A stretch of DNA of 41,357 nucleotides from Thermocaproicibacter sp041859875. GTDB taxonomy: Bacteria > Bacillota > Clostridia > Oscillospirales > Acutalibacteraceae. This document shows, piece by piece, positions 1-6,761 of this stretch (the stretch's first letter is position 1; every line of letters begins with the position of its first letter). The notes beneath the pieces were generated by a model. The model did no database searches, was not told where the DNA came from, and saw only the letters and a list, made by a program, of their open reading frames with translations. Location of the stretch: positions 1 to 41,357 of the forward strand of contig JBFLFY010000021.1 in NCBI GenBank assembly GCA_041859875.1. Reading direction: 5' to 3'. Both the position numbers and the translations under genes were made by a program.

Positions 1-666
1 CAGGATGCCTTGGAGAAAGTCCTTGGCGAGCGCCCTGACGTGAAGGGCTGCAGCCGTACGGATTCTTTCGTCCATGCGCTGCAGTTCGGCGTCAGCTTCC
101 ATACGGAGCGGATGATTCCGTGCGAAAGGCTGAAAGGTGCGCTGAATCATTTTCTGCCGGATGACATTGCGGTGCTTTCCTGCCGGGAAATGCCGGCAGA
201 GTTCCACGCCAGGTACTCCTGCCTTGGCAAAGAGTATGTTTACCGCATCTGGAACTGCCAGACGCGTGACCCGTTCCTGCGCGACCGTGTTCTGCATTAT
301 TGGTATCCGCTTGACCTTGAGCGCCTGAACAGTGCAGCGGCAGGATTTCTGGGTGCACATGACTTTTCTTCGTTCTGCGCGGTGGATGCCCGTGTGCCGG
401 GCGATATGACGCGTACGGTGACAAAATCCGAATGGAGCCGCGAAGGCGATGTGGTAAGCTACTCTGTAGCGGCAGACGGCTTTTTGTACCACATGGTGCG
501 TATTATGGTAGGAACCATGCTCCGGGTTGCGCAGGAAAAGCTTCAGCCGGAAGACATTCCGCGCATCCTGCAGGCCGAAAACCGGCAGGCGGCCGGGCCT
601 ACTGCGCCGCCGCAGGGCCTTTACCTGAAGGCGGTCTTCTACAAGGATGTGACTTTTGATGCGTAA
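1..666 (+). CDS. truA: tRNA pseudouridine synthase A, 5'-truncated by window edge
   Basis: TruA converts uridines 38-40 in the anticodon stem-loop of tRNAs to pseudouridine in the cytoplasm. The frame is open from base 1 (Q-D-A-L-E-K), so the true start lies left of the window; the TTG at 10 is not a credible start. The catalytic aspartate (codon 61-63) sits in CSRTDSFVHA, where most family members read GRTDAGVHA; the Asp, the preceding Arg-Thr and the following Val-His-Ala are kept. Downstream family blocks are present: the KEYVYRIWN strand, the GAHDFSSFCA block, and the GFLYHMVRIMVGT block near the C-terminus. The stop overlaps the start of the next gene, so it heads a housekeeping operon. 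Identification is firm; only the N-terminal part is missing. Confidence 0.95.
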   Translation, partial: QDALEKVLGERPDVKGCSRTDSFVHALQFGVSFHTERMIPCERLKGALNHFLPDDIAVLSCREMPAEFHARYSCLGKEYVYRIWNCQTRDPFLRDRVLHYWYPLDLERLNSAAAGFLGAHDFSSFCAVDARVPGDMTRTVTKSEWSREGDVVSYSVAADGFLYHMVRIMVGTMLRVAQEKLQPEDIPRILQAENRQAAGPTAPPQGLYLKAVFYKDVTFDA

Positions 667-1891
667 CGATAACGGTCGGTTTGACACTACGCCTGTGGAT
701 ATAGGGCGGCACATGGTTCCCGCTGAAAAAAAACCGGAAAAAGGAAAACCAGGCGGGCATACCGTACCTCACTGGATATACCGCATTATCATCATCCTTG
801 CGCTTTGTGCACTGGTTGTACTTGGCTGGTATAACCGCGACAACCTTACCCCGGCGAATGTGCTGCAGTGGGTGAAAAGCAGCGTCGTCGGCATTGGTGT
901 AGGCGACGGTTTTCCAAAGACATTTTCGGGCTCTACTGTGGAGCCCGGGAACTTTCTCAGCTGCGAAAAAAATGCAATTTATGCCAGCGACACGGCCTTA
1001 ACCGTGTGTAACTCAACCGGAAAGGAGCTGCTGAATTTTCAGCACAGTTACGGCAGCCCGGCTGTTTGCGCTGCAGGCTCGCGTGTCCTGCTGTATAACC
1101 TTGGCGGGAAGGATGCGGCAAGCGCTACGGTTGGCGGCAGTACGCTGAACCTGAGTGTGAGTCAGAACATCCTGGGCGGAGCGGTTTCAGCCGACGGGCA
1201 TTGTGCTTTGATTTCAGGGACCGACGGTTACTGCGGAATGCTTACCGCTTTTACCCCCGCAGGCAAAGTGCTTTCGTACTATTGGTTTTCCGACTATTAC
1301 CCGACGGCTGTTGCACTGAATCCCAGCGGCACAAAAGCTGCCGTAACCGGTGTTTCTGCAAAAGACGGCAGCCTTGTTTCCGCTATTTATATTATTGACC
1401 TGAGCAGCGGAAAAACGGTTCTGCCGAAAACTGTCTGCACGGGAAATTTGTTTCACGCGGTGGCATGGAACACGGGAAACACAGTGGAAGCTGTGGGCGA
1501 CAGCAGTGCAGTCTTTCTGAATGCTTCTTCTGGTCAAGAAAAAGAATATGGCTTTGGCGGCTCGCGCCTTACGGCTTACTGCTTTGACGGCGGCCGCCTT
1601 GCGCTGGGGCTGATGCCGTACGAAGGTTCCGAAAATCAGAAGCTTGTTGTGCTGGATGAGTCGGGCAGTACGATCCGAAGCCGCACACTGGCCGGAAAAA
1701 TCCGTTCCGTCTCTCTTTTTGGGCAGACGGCGGCGGCTCTTTCGGATGGAAAAATTTATTTTGAGCCGTTAGGCGCCGGTTCTGAGGCGGTGCACAGTGC
1801 GGGAAACGATGCCTGTGCAGTCACTTTGAAAGATGAAACTTCTGCTTATGTTCTTGGCATTTCGGAAGTTCGGTTGGTTAATAACCAGTAA
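659..1891 (+). CDS. DUF5711-like membrane-anchored protein, function unknown
   Basis: About 410 residues. An N-terminal cytoplasmic stretch rich in Lys and Pro is followed by one transmembrane helix near residues 42-60 (WIYRIIIILALCALVVLGWY). A long extracytoplasmic domain of repeated beta-type segments follows, with many Gly/Ser and hydrophobic strands, suggesting a beta-propeller-like fold. This matches the clostridial DUF5711 type, a tentative assignment from memory. The ATG at 659 overlaps the truA stop (664-666); a TTG at 656 is the alternative, and an AAGGA at 643-647 can serve either. Gene order truA - this - cvpA - phosphatidyltransferase suggests cotranscription. No enzymatic motif is visible. 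Confidence 0.75.
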   Translation: MRNDNGRFDTTPVDIGRHMVPAEKKPEKGKPGGHTVPHWIYRIIIILALCALVVLGWYNRDNLTPANVLQWVKSSVVGIGVGDGFPKTFSGSTVEPGNFLSCEKNAIYASDTALTVCNSTGKELLNFQHSYGSPAVCAAGSRVLLYNLGGKDAASATVGGSTLNLSVSQNILGGAVSADGHCALISGTDGYCGMLTAFTPAGKVLSYYWFSDYYPTAVALNPSGTKAAVTGVSAKDGSLVSAIYIIDLSSGKTVLPKTVCTGNLFHAVAWNTGNTVEAVGDSSAVFLNASSGQEKEYGFGGSRLTAYCFDGGRLALGLMPYEGSENQKLVVLDESGSTIRSRTLAGKIRSVSLFGQTAAALSDGKIYFEPLGAGSEAVHSAGNDACAVTLKDETSAYVLGISEVRLVNNQ

Positions 1892-1966
1892 CCGGCTTGT
1901 GTAAATGCTTGTTTTGTGGTATATTTTTCATTGTTACAGTGGCTCCTTTTGGAGCGGAGGAATATT

Positions 1967-2518
1967 TTGGACACAGCTACAGATGTTATTTTTATTATTG
2001 TATTAGCAGTTTCTGCTATTTCAGGATTTCACCGCGGATTTGTGCGTTCCCTGATTGATTTTGTGGGCGGGATTATTGCCTTGTTTGCTGCAATCCATTA
2101 TGCAGAGAGTTTCCGCAGCTGGATTTTGACTTTTTGGGGGAATACTGCTCCACAATGGATGCGCGACCGGATTTGGTCCGGAATTATTGCCGTGCTGGTG
2201 CTTTTCATCATTTTCAATGCGCTGATTCATGCGCTTGGCAACGTACTGAACTGCGTCTGCCGCCTGCCGGTGCTGCGCCAGCTGAACTGGCTGGCCGGTG
2301 GCATTTTCGGTTTGTGCAAAGGCGTCGTTGTTGTTTTGCTGCTGTGCGCATTGCTGCGGGTGTCACTCCCGGTAAAGATTTCAGAGTTTGCCGGAAAGCC
2401 GGCCGAGCAAATTACGGACTCCCACATTTACCAGTCCCTTTCGGGAAACAACCCCGTCTATATGCTGATACAGTCAGATCTTTTTAACGAGGTAAGCAGG
2501 AATGAATACAAAGAATAG
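1967..2518 (+). CDS. CvpA family membrane protein
   Basis: A small integral membrane protein of about 183 residues with four hydrophobic helices; the first reads DVIFIIVLAVSAISGFHRG. The family signature of a glycine/arginine-containing hairpin (SGFHRGFVRSLIDFVGG) after helix 1 is present. CvpA was named for colicin V production in E. coli; in Firmicutes its role is poorly defined, with links to envelope integrity. I chose the TTG at 1967 because an excellent GGAGG site (1956-1960) lies six bases upstream, whereas a GTG at 1916 in the same frame has no ribosome site and adds 17 residues not expected in the family. The 3' end overlaps the next gene by 17 bases, suggesting translational coupling. 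Confidence 0.85.
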   Translation: MDTATDVIFIIVLAVSAISGFHRGFVRSLIDFVGGIIALFAAIHYAESFRSWILTFWGNTAPQWMRDRIWSGIIAVLVLFIIFNALIHALGNVLNCVCRLPVLRQLNWLAGGIFGLCKGVVVVLLLCALLRVSLPVKISEFAGKPAEQITDSHIYQSLSGNNPVYMLIQSDLFNEVSRNEYKE

Positions 2519-3119
2519 GAATAAAAATCTAAATATACCCAATACACTCACGGTCATCCGATTTTTTCTTATCATACCGTTTGTGCTTTATTTTATGAAC
2601 GGACATTACCTTGCGGCGGCTGTCGTTCTGGGCATTTCCGGCCTTACGGATGTGCTGGATGGAATGATTGCCCGCAAATTCGACCAGTTTACAGAGCTTG
2701 GGCAGATGCTTGACCCGCTGTTTGATAAGATGACTCAGGCGGCTATTGCCATCTGCTTTGCTATACGGGAACCGGCCCTAATTCCTTTGCTTGCAATCTT
2801 TGTTGTAAAGGAAACCCTCATGGTGACCGGCGCTGTTGTTTTAATCAGTAAGAATAAAAAGAAACCATGCGGCTCAAAATGGTATGGGAAGGCCGCAACG
2901 GTTCTGTTCTATCTTTCGTTCGGCCTTGTTTTTGCACTCAAATGTATTTGGCATTACGAAAACCTGGTTCTTACGGTCACTCTGCTTTCGGTAACAGCGG
3001 CGTTTATGATTTACGCGCTGATACGCTATGCGCAGATTTATTTCATGATTCTTCATTCCGACGATCCACAGTATAACATAGACATCGATGAGGTCATGGA
3101 TAAAAAAAAGAAGCGTTAG
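2502..3119 (+). CDS. CDP-alcohol phosphatidyltransferase family protein (PgsA-like)
   Basis: A membrane enzyme of 205 residues that should transfer a phosphatidyl group from CDP-diacylglycerol to an alcohol, probably glycerol 3-phosphate for phosphatidylglycerol synthesis or phosphatidylglycerol for cardiolipin. The full CDP-alcohol phosphotransferase motif D-x2-D-G-x2-A-R-x8-G-x3-D-x3-D is readable at roughly residues 50-73 (DVLDGMIAR, then GQMLDPLFD). Six hydrophobic segments follow the family pattern, and the C-terminus is Lys-rich (DKKKKR). The ATG at 2502 lies inside the end of cvpA, with AGCAGGA just upstream. Which alcohol is used cannot be told from sequence, so no symbol is given. 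It ends the truA operon. Confidence 0.88.
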   Translation: MNTKNRNKNLNIPNTLTVIRFFLIIPFVLYFMNGHYLAAAVVLGISGLTDVLDGMIARKFDQFTELGQMLDPLFDKMTQAAIAICFAIREPALIPLLAIFVVKETLMVTGAVVLISKNKKKPCGSKWYGKAATVLFYLSFGLVFALKCIWHYENLVLTVTLLSVTAAFMIYALIRYAQIYFMILHSDDPQYNIDIDEVMDKKKKR

Positions 3120-3127
3120 TCACAGAT

Positions 3128-3156
3128 TTGTAAAACATATTTTCCTCGATTATGTT
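3128..3156 (+). promoter_or_regulatory. Candidate sigma-A promoter of the Clp ATPase gene
   Basis: A TTGTAA -35 (3128-3133) and TATGTT -10 (3151-3156) are separated by 17 bases, in the short gap after the phosphatidyltransferase stop. No CtsR heptad tandem repeat is visible here, so control by the usual clp repressor is not supported. Confidence 0.45.
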
Positions 3157-3196
3157 AGAATAATAAGGATAACTGTACAGAAAAGAAGTGAGCCCT

Positions 3197-5518
3197 ATGA
3201 TGATGTGTTCTAACTGCCATAAAAGACCGGCGGTGGTGTTTCTTTCCCCGTCCGGAGATATAAAAGAAAGCCGGGGCCTGTGCCTCGTTTGTGCGAAAGC
3301 ACTTGGGATAAAACCGGTAAATGACCTGCTTGACAAAATGGGTATTACAGACGATCAGATGGAGTCCATAGAGTCTGAACTGGATGCGATGATAAAAAGT
3401 GCGTCCGAGAATGACGATGGCGACGACACCGACGGCAGCGGTGATGACGAAGAAGAGGCCCTGAGTGGCTTTATTCCAGGGGGTGCGGCAACGATGCCGT
3501 TCCTGCAGAACATTTTTCCCGGTACGCCGGAGCAGGTGCAGCAAAACAGCGGTGACTCTGCCATCCCTAAAAAGACACCGAAAGAAAAACATAAAACAAA
3601 GCGGAAACATCTTGACGCTTACTGCACGAACCTGACTGCAAAAGCCAAGGCAGGGCAGATTGACGCTATTATTGGGCGTGACCAGGAAATCGCGCGCGTG
3701 ATACAGATTCTGTGCCGCAGGACGAAAAATAACCCATGCCTTATCGGTGAGCCGGGCGTCGGCAAGACGGCCGTAGCGGAGGGCCTTGCCATCCGCATTG
3801 CAAATGGCAGCGTGCCGTTCGCGCTGAAGAAAAAGGAAATTCACTTGCTTGATTTAACGGCACTGGTTGCCGGCACACAGTTCCGCGGCCAGTTTGAAAG
3901 CCGCATTAAAGGGCTTTTAGATGAAGTAAAAGCCGAGGGCAATATCATACTGTTTATCGACGAGGTGCATAACCTTGTGGGTACAGGGGATGCTGAGGGT
4001 TCCATGAATGCCGCCAATATCTTAAAGCCTGCGCTTTCCCGCGGGGAGATTCAGGTCATTGGCGCAACAACTTTTTCGGAGTACCGCAAGTATATAGAAA
4101 AAGATGCTGCTTTGGAACGGCGCTTTCAGCCGGTTACCATAGCGGAGCCTTCCGTGCAGGATACCTGCAAAATTCTGGGCGGCATTAAATCCTACTACGA
4201 AAATTTTCACCGTGTCCATGTTTCCGACACAATCGTGCGCCGCATTGTTATGCTTTCTGAGCGGTACATCAATGACCGCTTTCTGCCGGACAAAGCCATA
4301 GACCTGCTTGATGAATCCTGCGCCTGCGCAGCTCTTCGCAACAAGCCGATGGAGGAATATGACAGCGTAAAGGAAAAGCTGCAGGATTTGAACGCGCAGG
4401 AGGAAACCATGACGGCCGACGGCGCGGAACCGGACTATGAAAAACTGGCGGAAATCCGCACCGACCTTTCTAAACTGAATGAAAAAGAAAAAGAACTGGC
4501 TCCAGCTGCACTTGGCGCGCATGTAGAAGAATGCGACGTTGCCAAGGTAATTGAGCTGTGGACGGGTATCCCTGCGAGCCGGATTCAGCAGAATGAGCTG
4601 AAAAAACTTGCAGACCTTGAAAATACGCTGAACAGTAAAGTGATTGGGCAGGAGGAAGCTGTAAAAGCGGTAGCCGCGGCAATTCGCCGCAGCCGTGTGC
4701 AGATAAGCCCACGGCGCAGACCGGCTTCGTTTATCTTTGTGGGGCCGACGGGTGTTGGCAAAACAGAGCTTGCGAAAGTTCTTTCCCATGAGCTTTTCGA
4801 CACACCTGAAACGCTGATTCGTCTTGATATGTCGGAATATATGGAAAAGTACTCGGTTTCCCGCATTATTGGTTCGCCGCCGGGTTATGTGGGCTATGAT
4901 GAGGCCGGCCAGCTGACGGAAAAAGTTCGCCGCCGCCCGTATTCTGTCCTGCTTTTCGATGAAATTGAAAAAGCGCACCCCGACGTGATGAACATCCTTC
5001 TTCAGATTCTTGACGAGGGGCGTATTACGGATTCCCATGGCCGCAGTGTCAATTTTGAAAATACTGTCATTATCATGACTTCCAATGCCGGCAGTGAGAA
5101 CCGCGAGAGTGCCCTAGGCTTTGCCCGCAGCCAGGCCGATGCCAGCCGTGAACACGCCATGAAGGCCCTTTCTGAGTTCCTGCGCCCTGAGTTCCTTAGC
5201 CGTGTGGATGAAACCATCGTTTTCCGCACGCTGGAGGAAGCGGATTTTGAAAAAATTGCGCACCTTATGCTGGACGAATACGTCGGCTCACTGCAGGAGC
5301 ACGGCATTAAGCTGGTTTATGACGGCAAGGCGACTTCATGGCTTGCCAAGCATGCCATTGGCGGCAAGAGCGGTGCCCGCGACCTGCGGAACCTGATTCG
5401 CCGTGAGGTGGAAGACAAGATTGCTTCGCTGATTGTAGAAAACAATGAGCAGCCAATTACTGGTATCTCTGTGACTGCAGAAGAAGCAAATGGCATTCAT
5501 TTGGATTATATTTGCTAA
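3197..5518 (+). CDS. clpE: ClpE-type AAA+ unfoldase (Clp ATPase with N-terminal zinc finger)
   Basis: A Hsp100 unfoldase of about 773 residues that unfolds proteins for refolding or for delivery to ClpP. Instead of a Clp N-domain it begins with a zinc-finger of spacing C-x2-C-x21-C-x2-C (CSNC, then CLVC), the hallmark of ClpE. An Asp/Glu-rich linker (about 65-90) and a basic stretch (KEKHKTKRKH) follow. AAA module 1 has Walker A GEPGVGKT near residue 185 and FIDEVHN as Walker B; module 2 has GPTGVGKT near 515 and LLFDEIEKAHP. The motif ALGFARS after the second Walker B fits the (L/I/V)-G-F loop that docks on ClpP. Start is uncertain: GTG 3188, ATG 3197 or the following ATGs; 3197 lies just after GAAGTGAG. 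The symbol rests on architecture only. Confidence 0.88.
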   Translation: MMMCSNCHKRPAVVFLSPSGDIKESRGLCLVCAKALGIKPVNDLLDKMGITDDQMESIESELDAMIKSASENDDGDDTDGSGDDEEEALSGFIPGGAATMPFLQNIFPGTPEQVQQNSGDSAIPKKTPKEKHKTKRKHLDAYCTNLTAKAKAGQIDAIIGRDQEIARVIQILCRRTKNNPCLIGEPGVGKTAVAEGLAIRIANGSVPFALKKKEIHLLDLTALVAGTQFRGQFESRIKGLLDEVKAEGNIILFIDEVHNLVGTGDAEGSMNAANILKPALSRGEIQVIGATTFSEYRKYIEKDAALERRFQPVTIAEPSVQDTCKILGGIKSYYENFHRVHVSDTIVRRIVMLSERYINDRFLPDKAIDLLDESCACAALRNKPMEEYDSVKEKLQDLNAQEETMTADGAEPDYEKLAEIRTDLSKLNEKEKELAPAALGAHVEECDVAKVIELWTGIPASRIQQNELKKLADLENTLNSKVIGQEEAVKAVAAAIRRSRVQISPRRRPASFIFVGPTGVGKTELAKVLSHELFDTPETLIRLDMSEYMEKYSVSRIIGSPPGYVGYDEAGQLTEKVRRRPYSVLLFDEIEKAHPDVMNILLQILDEGRITDSHGRSVNFENTVIIMTSNAGSENRESALGFARSQADASREHAMKALSEFLRPEFLSRVDETIVFRTLEEADFEKIAHLMLDEYVGSLQEHGIKLVYDGKATSWLAKHAIGGKSGARDLRNLIRREVEDKIASLIVENNEQPITGISVTAEEANGIHLDYIC

Positions 5519-5553
5519 AATTGACGTTTTGTGCGAAGATTAGCGGAGAAAGG

Positions 5554-5583
5554 TTGACAACTGCTACTGAACTGTGCTATACT
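5554..5583 (+). promoter_or_regulatory. Sigma-A promoter of the tRNA-Gly/Arg/His/Gln cluster
   Basis: A perfect TTGACA -35 (5554-5559) and a TATACT -10 (5578-5583) with 18-base spacing stand about 18 bases before the first tRNA. It should drive at least the first four tRNAs. Confidence 0.8.
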
Positions 5584-5601
5584 AATAACCGTCGCTGAAA
5601 T

Positions 5602-5675
5602 GCGAGTGTAGTTCAGTGGTAGAACTCCAGCCTTCCAAGCTGGTTGTGTGGGTTCGATTCCCATCACTCGCTCCA
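5602..5675 (+). tRNA. tRNA-Gly (anticodon TCC)
   Basis: The acceptor stem GCGAGTG pairs with CACTCGC, followed by discriminator T and an encoded CCA. The anticodon stem CCAGC/GCTGG encloses loop CTTCCAA, giving anticodon TCC. The T arm contains GGTTCGATTCC. Length is 74 bases, all canonical. Confidence 0.97.
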
Positions 5676-5680
5676 CATTT

Positions 5681-5757
<77 letters not shown>

Positions 5758-5767
5758 GGTTTCATAT

Positions 5768-5845
5768 GGTGGGTATAGCGTAGTTGGTTATCGCGCCAGT
5801 TTGTGGCACTGGAGACCGTGGGTTCGAATCTCACTACCCACCCCA
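5768..5845 (+). tRNA. tRNA-His (anticodon GTG)
   Basis: The acceptor GTGGGTA (5769-5775) pairs with TACCCAC. An extra G at 5768 faces discriminator C, the G-1:C73 pair unique to tRNA-His. The anticodon loop TTGTGGC gives GTG. CCA is encoded. Confidence 0.97.
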
Positions 5846-5857
5846 CAGGACTTTTCT

Positions 5858-5877
5858 GGTGCGGCGAAAGCCGCACC
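5858..5877 (+). other. 8-bp hairpin with GAAA tetraloop between tRNA-His and tRNA-Gln
   Basis: GGTGCGGC and GCCGCACC form a perfect 8-bp stem closed by a GNRA loop. No T-tract follows, so it is more likely a transcript processing or stability element than a terminator. Confidence 0.5.
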
Positions 5878-5885
5878 TGTTATAT

Positions 5886-5960
5886 TGGGCTGTAGCCAAG
5901 GGGTAAGGCAACGGACTTTGACTCCGTCATTCGTAGGTTCAAATCCTGCCAGCCCAGCCA
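5886..5960 (+). tRNA. tRNA-Gln (anticodon TTG)
   Basis: The acceptor TGGGCTG pairs with CAGCCCA, discriminator G, CCA encoded. The anticodon stem ACGGA/TCCGT holds loop CTTTGAC, giving TTG. Its last base overlaps a hairpin (AAAAGCC/GGCTTTT, 5960-5981) that may partly terminate the cluster transcript before tRNA-Lys. Confidence 0.96.
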
Positions 5961-5999
5961 AAAGCCTGTACGAAGGCTTTTGCTGTAGGCAGGTTTTAC

Positions 6000-6028
6000 T
6001 TGAAATTTTACTCAATATTTGTTATAAT
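6000..6028 (+). promoter_or_regulatory. Sigma-A promoter of tRNA-Lys
   Basis: A TTGAAA -35 (6000-6005) and perfect TATAAT -10 (6023-6028) with 17-base spacing stand about 22 bases before tRNA-Lys, so this tRNA is a separate transcription unit. Confidence 0.85.
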
Positions 6029-6050
6029 AGTTTTGTTAGTAAATTGATAT

Positions 6051-6126
6051 GAATCATTAGCTCAGTTGGTAGAGCACCTGACTTTTAATCAGGGTGTCCG
6101 GGGTTCGAATCCCCGATGGTTCACCA
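6051..6126 (+). tRNA. tRNA-Lys (anticodon TTT)
   Basis: The acceptor GAATCAT pairs with ATGGTTC (one G-T), discriminator A, CCA encoded. The anticodon stem CCTGA/TCAGG holds loop CTTTTAA, giving TTT. The T arm is GGGGTTCGAATCCCC. Its 3' part is duplicated 157 bases downstream together with its terminator. Confidence 0.97.
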
Positions 6127-6163
6127 AAAAAATAGGAACCTGCTTTTGTAGGTTCTTTTTTTT
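6105..6163 (+). repeat. 59-bp direct repeat, copy 1 (tRNA-Lys 3' end plus terminator)
   Basis: It covers the T-arm/acceptor 3' half of tRNA-Lys, a run of seven A, the terminator hairpin and an eight-T tract. It is identical over 59 bases to 6262-6320. Confidence 0.95.
6136..6163 (+). terminator. Rho-independent terminator of tRNA-Lys
   Basis: GAACCTGC and GTAGGTTC (one G-T pair) form an 8-bp stem with loop TTTT, followed by eight T. Confidence 0.9.
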
Positions 6164-6261
6164 ATGCGAGAACAGACGAATTCGAAGGAGCCACAGTACT
6201 GAATGGCGTGCCAGTGGCACACCAGAGCTGCGGCCGACCAAGCCGCGCAGCGCGGCGCGAA

Positions 6262-6320
6262 TCGAATCCCCGATGGTTCACCAAAAAAATAGGAACCTGC
6301 TTTTGTAGGTTCTTTTTTTT
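6262..6320 (+). repeat. 59-bp direct repeat, copy 2 (partial tRNA-Lys 3' end plus terminator)
   Basis: It is identical to 6105-6163 and offset by 157 bases. It carries the last part of tRNA-Lys including CCA but no 5' half, so it is not a functional tRNA. The base before it differs from copy 1 (A instead of T), which marks the boundary. Confidence 0.95.
6293..6320 (+). terminator. Duplicated terminator within repeat copy 2
   Basis: It has the same hairpin and eight-T tract as at 6136-6163. It should still end any read-through from tRNA-Lys. Confidence 0.75.
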
Positions 6321-6365
6321 GGCCCTATTTCAATAGTTGGGGTAACCCAAAAGTGGAAATGTGAG

Positions 6366-6393
6366 AAGGAGTGGCGCTAAGCTGCTCCTTTTT
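6366..6393 (+). terminator. Orphan terminator-like hairpin
   Basis: AAGGAG and CTCCTT enclose an inner GC pair and short loop, followed by TTT. No + strand gene precedes it apart from the tRNA duplication, so it may be left from a lost gene. Confidence 0.5.
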
Positions 6394-6481
6394 GCGTTGA
6401 ATGACTGAACATGTGCAGAATACGATTACGAAAGAGGAGCATTCAAAAGCGGGAATATCCTTGACTGTCTGCTATCGGTAA

Positions 6482-6691
6482 TCATGCACACAGCTCGTTT
6501 GATGTCCACAGCAGGGGCAAATATGAGGCTTTCTCGGCAGCTAGCTCAACGACAAACTTCCATGGCTGCTTATTTTTCCCCGAAGGAGCTAATATTCCGG
6601 CCTGTATTACCTGGTTTATCACTTCTATTGGTACGGGGCTATCTTGATACTTCCGAATGCTCCTTCTGTTTCCAATCGCTGCTATACTCAT
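6482..6691 (-). pseudogene. Truncated nitroreductase family gene (N-terminal fragment)
   Basis: About 69 residues from the ATG at 6691, with GAAAGAAG upstream. It begins like an FMN-dependent nitroreductase: the FMN-binding RRSIRKY block, then APSGKNKQPWKFVV, a classical family signature. Full-length members have about 170-200 residues; here the frame stops soon after residue 65, and I could not recover a convincing continuation in other frames toward 6400. It sits beside the tRNA-Lys duplication, where deletions linked to integration events are common. It should be non-functional, since most of the FMN and dimer interface is missing. Confidence 0.75.
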
Positions 6692-6761
6692 AAAAATATC
6701 TTCTTTCATCAATCAAATGAATGCGCAGAACAAGGTGCGCTCAGAATTTCAGCATGGCCCT

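Larger units (their letters stand above)
6127..6481. other. Gene-free stretch after tRNA-Lys
   Basis: This 355-base gap holds the tRNA-Lys terminator, a 98-base GC-rich insert (6164-6261), the second copy of the 59-bp repeat, an orphan terminator (6366-6393) and about 90 bases without visible structure. The insert contains two inverted repeats: TGCCAGTGGCA (6209-6219) and GCCGCGCAGCGCGGC (6242-6256). No promoter, integrase or ORF with a ribosome site is visible. The frame open across tRNA-Lys and the insert is a read-through artefact. Confidence 0.7.

Noticed and set aside
4022..5038. 338-residue open frame on the - strand inside the ClpE-type gene
   Set aside because: The + strand frame carries complete AAA+ motifs over the same bases; the - strand frame has no ribosome site and no recognisable domain.
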